64,000 nt of DNA from Toxorhynchites rutilus septentrionalis. Its lineage: Eukaryota; Arthropoda; Insecta; Diptera; Culicidae. The notes beneath the pieces were generated by a model. The model saw only the letters and a list, made by a program, of their open reading frames with translations, was not told the origin of the DNA and ran no database searches. Below, piece after piece: positions 47,163-58,340 of the stretch (position 1 is its first letter; each line of letters opens with the position of its first letter). The DNA lies in contig NC_073746.1 in assembly GCF_029784135.1 (NCBI RefSeq), positions 265,197,598-265,261,597 on the forward strand, written 5' to 3'. The translations under genes and the position numbers were made by a program.

Positions 47163-49489
47163 TGATATATTCCCCTGGACGTAAGTAATCAACAAAAAAC
47201 AATGTAGTTATAATTTAATGTGTAATTATTTGGTCACTTGAGCGCCTTAGGTTAATACATTTTGTTTTTTACATGTATCGCGTCTTTTCTTATGACAGTG
47301 TTTTTTTTGTTTTTTGTTGACGGCTCTTCACCTACATGACTATTTCAAGATGTAATTTTCAAAATATACTTTCACAACGGAACGCGCAATTGATAGTCTA
47401 CCTTTAGCTTACAGTAACTGAACGACATAAACATACAATATTCCATCAGAGGCAAGATTCGTTATTATCTTAATAGCAATGTAACAAAAGGAAATCTATC
47501 CTGAAGCGTTTACAATGCTCGTAATTATGAAACAAAAACATATGCTGATATTGCGAATAGAAGACTGAAATATAGAGGAAATTGGAATTCGAATAATTTT
47601 CACGGATTTAGGCCGGCATAGTTTCACTTCAGGATGATTTTCAATGTGCTATTTGACGCATCCATACATTCAGAGAGCGTTGTAAATATAATCCTGATTA
47701 TGAAAAAAATGTTTGATAAAAATTTAAGATTTTGTTGAATTCAATTACTATTACAATTTACTCCGCACACCAGGATCAAGATTTTGAAACTATGCATAGA
47801 CCCAACTCTGAAGTAAATTTTTCGGATGTAAAACTTCACAGTGCTTGTAAGCATTCATGCCAATGTGATTCAGGACATTTATCATTGGTCTGCTTATGTT
47901 AAATGCTGTTGCGGATAAAAATGGAACTCAAAGCATGCGTTAATAAGAAATACATATGTGAAAGATTTGTATTTCATTCTACCAATACTGTGTAATTCTA
48001 TAGGTTTTCTATTTGTTTAACACATGAACATGCACTCATGGTACGTTGTATGGAGAAATCCTGTGAGGAAATATGCATAATCGGCCACTTTAGATCACAG
48101 ATCGGACATGGCTAGGATTTGCTTGCATTGACAAACGTGTGTAAGTCACATAAAGTAATGATTCATTAAATTAATGTTTTCAAAATATATACAAAGTTGT
48201 GTTATTATTCCGAAGTAAGTTCATCCGAAATAGACCATGTAATTGATTGGAAGTGTTACTGTCTTAGGTTTTTTTGGTAACCAATAAACACTGGGTACAA
48301 TTTACGATTTAGCCATTCCTTGTATTTATTTTATTGTTTACTCTGGAGTTATACCATTTAATCTTAATCTGTTCTTTACTGTTATCTCGATTTTAGATCA
48401 TTTTCCATTCTACTATTTCATTTGATCATTGATTGTGTAAAGAATTGGATATATGCATGTAACCTGCAATAGCAGCACTTCTATGGTTGTGTTTAAATTG
48501 TTTAAAATAGTTTATGCTAGGTGTGCAACTTGCTTTTAATTTTCATTCATCACAATACTACGAAAGCAAATCGAGCTGAAAAAATGCAAAAATGAAGAGT
48601 CTTTCTAGCTCCGTATCGTTGTAATTTGTGAATCAACTATTACATAAATGATTAAGCCTACTGTATGATTGACCAATATGATAACCCCTCAAAAGCTGCT
48701 ATTCCGATTCGATTATTGTTTTTTTAAGATTTAAATAATCTTTGTTTAAACTCTATAGTTTATTATTCATTTTCAAACCATGTGGTATTTCAATGCTTTA
48801 TTCTCTTTTTAAAAAATAGAAATATAAAAAAAATTAGATCAATCTTGCTTTGTTCGATATCATGCCCGAAAATAAAAAAAGAACTATTTAAAACATCTGA
48901 GATTGTTCTGAAATGTTCCGAAATTCTTGAATTCTCTTAAAATGCGCATAATGCTTTTCATCTCTGCTAGAAGCAATCGAAGCATAAAATATACGCATAA
49001 TGAAAGGTATAAAAATGAAAATAAAGTTTCATGAAAACGTGATGAAATCTTACAAGTAATCTCATTTATCAAGCCATTGCCAGCAGTGAAGTCATTTAAA
49101 AACACCCAAGGATATATAATTGGAACGGAAATAAACCTATTTTTCTCCAATCCGATTGACGCGCCTTTCCCCCAACCATGGTTCACAAAAAATCTGTCAG
49201 ATGCCAGCATGTTCGCCGCGTACCAGAATAATACAAAAACGTCAAAGACGTGCACCATACACCAATACATTCCCGCAAGACCGTTCATGCGAATGTATTG
49301 CAAGAGTCTATTTGGCGCTGGTCGGCATCGCTTTCAACGCAGCAGTATATTTACACTGCTTGCTTCGATGCCTGATAGTCGAAACTGGTCGAGCAATACA
49401 ATGAGTTTTATTTGATTACACACTAACACAGCGCAGTTGGCATGTACACCAGTTTATTCTTGGCCTTTGAGAGCAGCACTGTGTAGTAA
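47163..49489. other. Nup358 3' flank, no gene seen
   Basis: The 3' untranslated region should start here. An AATAAA at about 48283 is a possible but unproven polyadenylation signal. A minus-strand open frame at 49303-48884 is rich in hydrophobic residues but matches nothing I recognise and is recorded under rejected items. Confidence 0.35.
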
Positions 49490-49674
49490 CATATTCGCAG
49501 AGAAAGTTCAGCTCGGATTCGCCAGCCCAGGAAGATCCAGGAGGAGGAGGAAAAATATTATCCCAACATTTGGGAGGAATACAGACCAATTCCTTATCAG
49601 GATAGAGCACAAATCGATTGTGCAAGGTTAGAACTACGATTCGAAATACACCATCTGTACCGTGGATTGCAGGT
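49490..49674 (+). other. candidate coding exon, product unknown
   Basis: A frame open from 49490 to a good donor CAG|GTGAGT (GT at 49675), with a possible acceptor TTCGCAG ending at 49500. The peptide is not low-complexity: a charged start (RKIQEEEEKYY), then PNIWEEYRPIPYQDRAQIDC and LELRFEIHHLYRGLQ. Neither a partner exon nor a known domain was found. It could be a real exon of an unseen gene or a chance frame. Confidence 0.25.
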
Positions 49675-49675
49675 G

Positions 49676-51055
49676 AGTGTCCAAATCATATTTTCAATGT
49701 GCTAATATTTTTCTTTCATTGCTGGTTATGCCTCAGTTTCCATTTTATGCTTTTTCGAATTTCGGAATGTAATGGTATCGAGCGACGAAAATATGATCTA
49801 AATACTGCGAATATTTCCTCTTCGCAAAGCTTTGTGGCGATTTTCAACTATTATGTACAGAGCTCAAGTAAGGATGTTTTTTTTTTATTTTTGTAAACAT
49901 CGTCATCATTTTGGTGGTCTTCAGCACTTGATTACAGCCGAAGCTTTTTAAATTTACATACAACGGAGCAGCATATTTGGTTGCAATCAAGTTGTTATAC
50001 TGTAGCTAATTTTGTGCTTGGGTAGGTTTTTCTACCTATCTAGTAGACGTGGAAAATCTTCGCCTTATGGTTTTGCTCTTTGCCCCTAGTGCTAGTTCTC
50101 AGAATCAACGCTGTGATGGCGCCCTGAAAATATTTACCTGTACGATTGGTTTAAAATGTATGTTACGATATTAACCTTACTTTGTATCAATGCTCTAAAT
50201 TAAAGTCCTCTTGAATGAAAAAAATGTTACCAAAATTGACTCACTGCGATTAACATTCTACTCGACGTGATATCATAGCGATGAGCCATCTGAATAAACG
50301 AATATCATGCACAACGGGACACACCACCTCTATAACTCGGCGGTTTGTGCGCTTGTATTCCCCCTTGCATACACTCGTGGTCCGTACGAATAAGATGTTT
50401 TTTGTCATGTTGGTTTTGTTATACGCTGTATTTAGTTTCGCTTATGCAAGATTCCCTTCTTTCTGTGCGATTCGACAAATTTTACTATGAAATAATGTAT
50501 TACAAGACTTACAATATTTATATTTTTCTGACTCTAATGTCCTGATAAGCAGATTTTAATGTTTATTTGGTGAAGCTGAAACCGTTATTTCTGAGGAAGC
50601 TTGGACTCTTTCAAGCTGGTTATCTTTGGTAACAACTCACCAACAATGCGCTGTCGAAACGTATGGTCCGGTGGTCTCAAATGTTGGCGGGGGATACAGA
50701 TCCTTTTGCTTTTCGCAAACATAGATATCAAATGAATCGGTTGCTATCCAGGTCTTTGAACTTTTACGGCCGGAAAAACCTTAAGTCGTCTTACGGAACT
50801 AGTTCGCTTGTCAAGAGACACTTATTGGTTGTACGTATACCAGAACATCGCACCGTGATATGTGCTTTCCATTCAGTTTGCATGAAGAGGGAATAGTTAA
50901 CGGAGAGTGCTTCCAAATTAACACTGACAATCCCAGTTCCCAAAGATGATAAACTGAAGATAATCAAAATGCAGTAATATTTTTGTCGCTCTGAGTTATA
51001 AGCTCATGATTGTTCGCTTAGTAGCGGGCACGCAACAAATTAGCCTACGAAGACC
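49676..51055. other. intergenic, no gene seen
   Basis: No frame with recognisable domains and no clear repeat boundary. Confidence 0.35.
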
Positions 51056-51960
51056 CCCTTTTATCAACTCATATCAAAGTTTTATTCAGCTCCATCGCTT
51101 TCATCTCGCTTAACGTTTCGTTAAAGACGGCAATGAGCTATTATTCTCAGGAGATTCGTCCCAAGATATTTTTGTAAGATGATTTTGATTTCAATGTTTT
51201 TTTGTCTCTCTGTTTACGTTTCCAGAACACCTAAATGGTCTAAAAAGGTTGCAATCAGATGATTTTGATCTTCTTCTAAATAGTTAAAACGACCATTCCA
51301 GCGTTTAAAGATGTTCTCATACGAAGTAAGTTCGGTGTTCTTTGTGCAATTTCACCCTTGTCAAAATACTTTTAGGATGCAGGAACATGTAGAATTACCT
51401 CGAATGTATAAAAGCCCAACGCACTTCTCAACCAAGCCTAACCATTGTTGAGTCTTTAAATTAGTGAATTTGTCACCGATCATAATAATTTCGATTTGAA
51501 GACGGTTCTAGGTTCGTTCTCAATCCCAATGAAAACAATTGATTGTTGATTGCATGTAACTCTTACTCTTACTCGGGCAGTATTCGACTTATCTCAATAC
51601 ACTAATAAAAATCTATTCATAATAATATAAAACCATTATCAGAATGAAACTGTTCTGGATTGTAATGGTCTAAATTGCAGAAAACATGATACACTATAAA
51701 ATAGGTTTTTTTCCAATTAGCAATAATCGCACCTCGGTATAACCTCATTGGTTACGATATCGCCACCACGTGAAGCTAAATTGAATACTTATTCTAAGCG
51801 AAAAATTTGATATTCGTTCAAAATTTTTATTTAAAAATGTGTTTATTTCTTCCTTACATTTAACACTTTTTTTGCACCAAATGTCGTTTCTCTCAATTTT
51901 GTATTTGCTAATAAAGAGCCGAATATCCGGCCAAACCACTATCCGTTTCGTCACTACTAA
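51056..51960. repeat. dispersed repeat family R1, copy 1
   Basis: Two blocks (51056-51300 and about 51790-51960) align in order with 57234-57697. Shared words include CGGCAATGAGCT, TTGATCTTCTTCTAA, AGTTAAAACGACC, AATTTTGTATTTGCTA, GAGCCGAATATCCGGCC and AAACCACTATCCGTTTC. The interval 51300-51790 is absent from the 57234 copy, but part of it (51390-51480: GAATTACCTCGAATGTATAA, AAGCCCAACGCAC) recurs inverted at 54350-54450. Non-coding; a non-autonomous transposon of unknown superfamily. Confidence 0.65.
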
Positions 51961-52059
51961 AAACAGTTGGCCGGGACATTTGCCATTGCTGTGGAAAACA
52001 TACCTGTTGGTATGTTCTTCAGTTTTTCCTAAGTAGAACTAATAAATAGTTCCTCCTCC

Positions 52060-52844
52060 GTTTTTGCCGCGCAATGATTGGGGCTGGGGGCGTTCGGAAG
52101 GTTGGCATGACTTCTGAACAACATCTATCTTCAGCGGTTCATCTCCTCCTTCTGCTCCTTCGTGTAATGAACGGAGGCCAGGTCCGGCCAAAACACCCCA
52201 CCCTCATCTGGATGATATTTTTGGATGAAGGAGGCAACTTTCGACAGGCATTTTGTACTCTAAATCTCCCCGTACACCGCAGGTCCCGAACGGAAGAAGA
52301 GCGGTTTTGACATCCCCTTTTGGCTGATGGTTAGCCACAGAAGCACTTTCTCTGAGAATTTGGTGTGGGAAATTACCTCGTTGTTATCCAGCGTTAAATA
52401 CGTCTCGTCGTCCATGAAGACCGCGAAGTTCTGCTTCGCAGGAAAGATTTTTTTTTCTCCTGGAAGCCTTTGTTTCAGGGTCACAGCATGATGTTCTGAC
52501 ACGGCCGGTCTTGACTTACGTTTCCACATGACAATGTCCATCCCCGCTAGGAATTTTTTCATTGTCCGGCCCGTTGCTCCGATCTCCCGGCCCAAGGCCC
52601 GGAACGATGTTGGAACATTTTCCTCCATCTTTTGCTTAAGCTTCAACTGCAGTTTACGATCGCGTAGCACCGTCGGACGACTGGAACCAGGCTTCCGTTC
52701 AATCTTCTTAAGGATATTATAGATACTGGAATTTGCGTATCCGGCGGACTCCAAGTACTTGACGATGTACACTTTCTTCGCAACGGCATGGAGCTCCCAG
52801 TACGCATAAACCATGGAGCGCGAATGCTTTACTGTTTTCGTCAT
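52060..52844 (-). pseudogene. Tc1/mariner-type transposase, DD37E-like, broken
   Basis: Minus strand from ATG 52844. The N-terminal helix-turn-helix region (YILKYLESAGYANSSIYNIL in outline; RKPGSSRPTVLRDRK; SFRALGREIGATGRTMKKFL) is followed by the first catalytic aspartate block VFMDDETYLTLDNN and then FSEKVLLWLTISQKGMSKPL. The frame stops at TAG (52260-52262) but continues in the same frame: STKCLSKVASFIQKYHPDE, then WPDLASVHYTKEQKEEMNR with the second Asp. Beyond about 52140 stops and a shift follow (KIDVVQKSCQPSERPQPQ), and the final catalytic Glu is not found. The MDDETY and WPDLAS blocks resemble the DD37E lineage of mosquitoes. Terminal repeats were not located. Inactive. Confidence 0.7.
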
Positions 52845-52849
52845 AACTT

Positions 52850-54280
52850 CCGCAGTTCAACTTATAGCGCTGTTGAATTTTGTATGAAAACTCATGGGTC
52901 ACTATGATTGACGATGCATCAGGTGTTGAGATGAACGCATGATAAATTTCGTAAAATTTATCTATTTTTTAGTGCAAGCGTTAGTACCATTCTGCTAAAA
53001 TAACAAATTATTTGTATTTGTGTTGACGTTAATCACACTTATTTGCGTAACCTCATGCTCTACATCACCTGTCTAGATAGGACTCTAGATCGATGATGCC
53101 GTCATCTTTGATACCGCATCGAATAGTGTACTTTTGAGAGTGTATTTGAGTCACATGAGTCTTTTGTAATTCCCACGATCCAGTTTTAAGGTCTCAAATA
53201 TTGAGAGGGAAGCTACGGGTAAGATTCTTGTTCTGGCAGTTTTTTGTAAATGAGAAGTTTTCCAATACACCCATACCTCGCTTTACGGCCTAGATACGTT
53301 CCATGAAATTCGGCCACAACATAAAAACACGTACAAGGAATCAATCAGTTTTAAAAAAAAAAACTCTTTTTTGAATTACAAAAAATTCAAACTTTGACGG
53401 CTGTGCGACACAAGTAATTGAAGTCCGATTAAGCTGATATTTTGCAAAAGGTAGTTTTTCGGGGGAATTAACATTATTAGGAATGTTCCGTTTGAAAATT
53501 CGAGATGGAAATTTTCATTGGCACTCTAATATAAACCTACCTAGATATATCAACATCGGAAAAAAACATTATAAGTGAGTCATTTGTGATCTCTCTGAGA
53601 ATGCGTGATTTCATAGCGGTTATCATGGAAGGAAAAATTGTTAGGGGGAATGGGTACGACGAATCAGTATTTACTGTGGTGAGTGATGTGATTTTGAACA
53701 CTCGGGAAAACGAAATTTCTAAAATAATATCTATTCTCAGTTGAAAAGGTTACGATAAAACTACTTTAAAAACTCTCGAACGATTTTTTTTTCATTCATC
53801 ACTCGCATTACATTTGAATTTTTTTTCAATTGTCTCGTTTTTAAGCAACCTGAGAAGGTCGCAGACAATTCCTTTAATATTCCTCGAATAGACGATATAT
53901 TTCCCAACTGAGAAGGTAACAGAGGGAATTCCTGTCTCAAGGGATTATCCATTTCTTTCTTTGCAGAATAACCATGAATAAAAGTTATTACAACCATCAT
54001 CCTTAGGGGATTTTGACCCTCTACTCTGGTTCTCAATAGTTTCAGGTTCTTTTTCGGGCATGGTACTGTAGAGACCCGTCATTCGCAGGCGGAGTTCGAA
54101 TATTAAATGTTTCGTTTAGACTAAATGTTTTATAGTATATCAAGTTTTCTACGAGGAATCTTTTTTCTGGAACCAGTTTAATATTATAATAGTAAGGTTT
54201 TTGTAAGTGTAAGTGTAAATAATTCTAATACTGGTCGAGTGAGGGTGAGAATTACGTGTTTCAAGAACAGTCATCAATTA
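52850..54280. other. intergenic, no gene seen
   Basis: AT-rich; no domains or clear repeat ends. Confidence 0.35.
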
Positions 54281-55035
54281 TTGTCATTGAGATTCAGGGA
54301 TGGAATTCTGAAAGTGTATCCCTTACTTCACTATAAATGGAGTTTATCATTTACACGGCGACACATTAACTAATTTGATGACTCAACAACTGTTAGGATT
54401 GGTTAGGATGGTAGTAGTGTTGGGCTTTTAAATATTCGAGGTAATTCCGCATGTCAAAAAACTATTTGGACAACGACGAGTCGGCGCAAAGAACAGATCT
54501 GTATTTCATACCAGATCATCTTTCAACGCTGGAGCGGTCGTTTCAGCTGCTTTGGAGAAGATCAAAATTATCTGATTGTAACCTTTTTATAACCGAGGAT
54601 CAAGTCAGACCACTTAAAAGTTCTCGAAACGGAAACAGCCTGATAAAAAATTTCATGGATCATACAAAAATAACTTGAGACGAATCTTTTGGGAATGACA
54701 GCTCATTGCCGTTTTCAACATCTGTTACACGAAAAAAGCGATGAAATTGAAAAATACGCGTGATTCACATCACCTTTTGGGACGAAGAAGTAGCAATTTT
54801 CTTTCGCCAATGTCGCGATCAGACAAAAAATCGAATTGCTAACGAAATCGACTGCTATGTGATAAAAGACAGCTCTGAATCGGTTGTCATCATCAACTGC
54901 TCCAAATTTATTTTCATTCATTCGTCATAATTTACCAATGGTTGATTCTGAGTACTGTTATAAAGTTGATGATAATTTAATTTTAATAACTTAATTTTTA
55001 TTACATTTCTGACATGTCAGCAATCACACCGTATT
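54280..55035. repeat. dispersed repeat family R1, inverted copy
   Basis: Reverse-complement matches to the other R1 copies: TGTTGGGCTTTTAAATATTC and GAGGTAATTCC (54419-54448) to 51395-51415; GACAGCTCATTGCCG (54699-54713) to 57286-57300; and TTCTGACATGTCAGCAATCA (55004-55023) to 57187-57206. This places three R1 copies within 7 kb, the middle one inverted. Confidence 0.6.
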
Positions 55036-55095
55036 TTTAATTACGTTTGAATGATGTTTAGCTATTGTGTTATGATTTATCTTGTGTTAATTTTT

Positions 55096-56010
55096 TGACG
55101 TAGGACTACGTCTTGCATTAAGGGTGCCAAATCAGAAAACAGGTCACGTTTTTATGAAATAAAGTTTACGTTAATGACTATTTTTGCTGAGAATGGATTT
55201 TCACGATTTGCGTACCAATCGAATCGGAAACATTCTAAGATTTGTTCGATATGCTATACATTACAATCCCATAGTCTGTATATGGTTTAAATTGATGAAA
55301 ATTGGAAGCATTCCCATTTCCCCATACATTTGTTCAGACCGTTTGTGTGCTTTCCCGAACAGAGCTGTCAATAACGAGCAACTTATGCTGCCGCTGGAAT
55401 AGAAACAGTCGGAGGCAAATGAATCGTTGGATTTAAAATTTTCGTAAATAAAGGAAAAGAAGAAGAAGAAGAATAGAAACAACGAAGGGGGATAGCGAAA
55501 AGAGAATATTTGCGAAGTAAGTAAGCTGTCGATAGCGTTTAAGTATTGCATCTCCTCTGAGGAAAATTCTTAGAATCTTTCTGTGCTCGACACAACGAAG
55601 GTCGCTTATTCTGCTCGTTTTGTATTTTACCTATTCCCCTCGAGCGGTGAACGCTAGCTGTATATGTGAATAGCACACCTTCGATACTTTTAGTTGCCAT
55701 TCGTATTTGCTTTCGTGGGCATCGAACAGAAGATGCATCTCGTTAAATACTCAGTGCAATGCGTGCATTGATATAAAGAAACAAATTGCGGTGTATGACC
55801 AATTAGTGTAATGTTCTCGCAAAGGCATGCAAGAATCGTTGCATCTCGAAATGGTTCTTCAAAACCACGCAAGCCATTAAACCTTTTCAGGGTCCCCGGT
55901 ATTTTTTACTAAAGAGTTATTTATGAACTTTCGACGTATTCGAAATAATATCCGAAATGCTAAACCAACAAATTTCAAAAAAAGATTGCGTAGTCCTACG
56001 TCCTAAGCGG
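55096..56010. mobile_element. element bounded by GTAGGACTACG inverted ends
   Basis: The left end contains the 16-bp perfect palindrome GACGTAGGACTACGTC (55098-55113); the right end contains CGTAGTCCTACGTCCTAA (about 55990-56007). The ends form an inverted pair around about 0.9 kb with no recognisable protein. A short GAAGAAGAA microsatellite lies at about 55455-55472. A non-autonomous DNA element is likely; the superfamily is not known. Confidence 0.45.
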
Positions 56011-56049
56011 TCGTGTCTCGGATACAACCCCTCGATTTTTTTCTAATAT

Positions 56050-56235
56050 TATAGGTCGGATACCGGATAGTTATCGGATATACGTTTCATCTCTATTTAT
56101 AAGGTATTATTATAATTTTGTCCCAAAAATACCTAATAAACTTGATTGTTTTTATCAACAATCAAAATTCTATCAATCAAAAGCTCTCTAACCGCTCTAC
56201 AATTTCTCCTTTGACACTCAAATTCTACCTTTCCA
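56050..56235. repeat. CCGGATA-containing repeat end
   Basis: CGGATACCGGATAGTTATCG followed by GATATACGTTTCATCTCTAT resembles the ends at about 51940 and 57690 (AACCACTATCCGTTTCAT). Probably the edge of another R1-like or related element in the same orientation. Confidence 0.4.
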
Positions 56236-56830
56236 TACAAATAAAACACAAATTTCTGCATTACTCGAGAATTAATGAAGCAAATGAAACGAAATTTAGC
56301 ATGTGGAGGTTTTAGGGTGCAATAAATGTTTCTATGGTGGTTAGATACTCCACCCCCTCTCTAAGGGGAGTCTGCCATACAAATGAAACACAAATTTCCA
56401 AATTTCTACATTACTCGAGAATTTATCAAGCAAATGCAACCAAATTAGGCATCTGGAAGTTTTAGAGTGCAGTAAATGATTCTATGGTGGTTAGATACTC
56501 CTCCCCCCTCTTTTAGGGGGAAGTGGGCTGCAATACAGATGAAACACAAATTTCTGCATTACTCAAGAACTAAACAAGCAAATGAAACCTAATTACGCAT
56601 ATGGAGGTTTTAGGGTGCAATGAATGATCCTATGGTGGTTAGGTACTCCACCCCCCTCTCTTAGGGTGGGCTGTCATACAAATGAAAAACAAATTTCAGC
56701 ATAATTCGAAAACTAATCAAGCAATTGGAGCCAAATTTGGCATGTTAAGATTTTAGGGGGCACGAAACGTTTCTATGGTGAATGGACACTCCTCCCCTTC
56801 TCTATGGGGAGAAGGGGGAGGGGTTTGTTT
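56236..56830. repeat. tandem array, unit about 140-160 bp, four copies
   Basis: Each unit begins with CAAATGAAACACAAATTTC, continues with GCATTACTCGAGAA, AAGCAAATGAAAC, TGGAGGTTTTAGGGTGCA, TCTATGGTGGTTAGATACTC and ends with a C-rich then G-rich block (CCACCCCC...AGGGG). Unit starts are near 56238, 56379, 56537 and 56678. Units differ by substitutions and small indels. Non-coding satellite-like DNA. Confidence 0.8.
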
Positions 56831-57174
56831 TTATTCTATCATATTTTCTGTATCAAACATTTATTCCATGTAACGAAGAAACGTGTTTTTTGCAAGTGGT
56901 TGAAAAATCTTTAACGAGAATTGTGTCTGGAAATAATCTGATATTATAATGATGAGTTTTGGTAGAAGTACTAGGAATTTTTTAGCAAAAGGTAAATTCA
57001 ACGGGGTCAATTAGAAGATCAATCAATGAACAGTTCTGTGATTGGACTCATGAACTTGCGCTTAGTAAGAAAACGTGAATGTTTGAAGGTATTGATAACC
57101 AAAACAAATTGTGGGCGGGACGAAGTTTGCCGAGACAGCTAGTAGCATATAAACATAATTCACACGTGATGACG
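56831..57174. other. intergenic, no gene seen
   Basis: No coding signal. TGGGCGGGACGAAGTTTGCC near 57113 is a local phrase without a match elsewhere in the window. Confidence 0.3.
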
Positions 57175-57700
57175 AAAAAAAGATGTGATTACTGACATGT
57201 CAAAAATGTTATTAAAATTTAATTATTGTCAACTCATATCATTCAGCTTCATCGCTTTCGTTTAGTTTAACGTTTCGTTGAAGGCGGCAATGAGCTGTCA
57301 GAAGCTTCGTCTCAAGGTATATTTGTATGATGATTTTGATTTTAATGTTTTTTGTCTGTCTGTTTACGTTTTGAGAACTTCTAAATGGTCTGTCCTGAAC
57401 CTCGGGTCTAAAAAGGTTGCAAAGGATAATTTTGATCTTCTTCTAAGTAGTTAAAACGACCTATCCTTATTCTTATTCTAAACGAAAAACTTAATCTTCG
57501 TTCAAAATTTTTATTCTTAAATGTGTTTATTTCTTTCTCACATTCAACACATTATTTGCACCATGTCACATGCCATTTCTCTTAATTTTGTATTTGCTAG
57601 AAATGAGCCGAATATCCGGCCGCCGGATATCCAACTATCCGGCATCGGAGTTGACCGGATATCCGGTATCCGGCCAAACCACTATCCGTTTCATTACTAA
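57175..57700. repeat. dispersed repeat family R1, copy 3, with CCGGATATCCGG cluster
   Basis: Colinear with 51056-51960 (minus the 490-bp middle) and inverted relative to 54280-55035. At 57606-57690 it has a cluster of overlapping palindromic words: GAATATCCGGCC, GCCGGATATCC, ACTATCCGGCATCGG, CCGGATATCCGG, TATCCGGCC. Copy 1 has just one of these words at the same place, so the cluster expanded in this copy or was lost from the other. Confidence 0.65.
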
Positions 57701-58340
57701 TATATAATCGAATCCGACCTGTACTTAAATATGTTGAATTAAAAAACATGTTTCGTTAATTGACATTGGGTCTTCCCATCCTGTTATAAGTGTACTGATA
57801 TCTTCTGATGGAAAACATCATCGTAATAATCTTACCCCAAATGTTACTGCCCTCCCATAATGAAATTATGTCAATTTCTACACTTGTCCCTTTTATATTG
57901 CGTGTATTTTTGTCGGAAAATAAATCAATTCAAATTATTGATTTTTTATTGTCACTGCCTTAATTTTGTTAATGGAACTACGCCATTTCAACCTAGTTTT
58001 ACTTGCGTTATTTTTATTAGTGCTTGACTGAGGTTTCTATGCAAAAAAAACACATTGATTACATACTAAGTGACAAGTTCGTGAATACGTGTATCGAAAA
58101 ATCCCACGACCAAAACAGGAATTGAATCTGATGTCTCTGGCATTATATGTGTGTCGCAAACCACTTGGCCACCAGAGCCACTGATTAATTGGATGCGAAA
58201 TTGTCACAAAACTCACACTCATGCAGAAGTTCCACGACGAAATATACACGAATGTAATGTGATATCATCATTCTACCATTTTTTTAAAACTATTTTCATA
58301 TATTCTTCAATATTTTTAATTATATATTTTGTATTTATAG
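57701..58340. other. upstream flank of the PHD gene
   Basis: No coding exon seen. The stretch ends in an intron acceptor TTTATAG at 58340, so a non-coding 5' exon of the downstream gene must lie further upstream, possibly within or beyond this stretch. It contains a SINE-like head (58105-58190). Confidence 0.4.
58105..58190 (-). mobile_element. tRNA-like SINE head (Ser/Leu-type boxes)
   Basis: On the minus strand: GGTGGCCAAGTGGTTTGCG, a good A box (TGGCCnAGTGG), and about 50 bases later AGATTCAATTCCTG, a B box. Box sequence and spacing fit a class II tRNA or a SINE derived from one. The anticodon arm cannot be folded convincingly and the box B G-to-A change argues against a working tRNA. Confidence 0.45.

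Noticed and set aside
48884..49303. Hydrophobic minus-strand frame resembling a membrane protein
   Set aside because: It has an ATG and a possible downstream donor, but no family resemblance; the plus strand is equally open over most of the same stretch. Insufficient evidence.
56236..56830. CRISPR-like array
   Set aside because: Units are 140-160 bp of wholly repeated sequence without unique spacers, in a eukaryotic genome; it is a tandem repeat.
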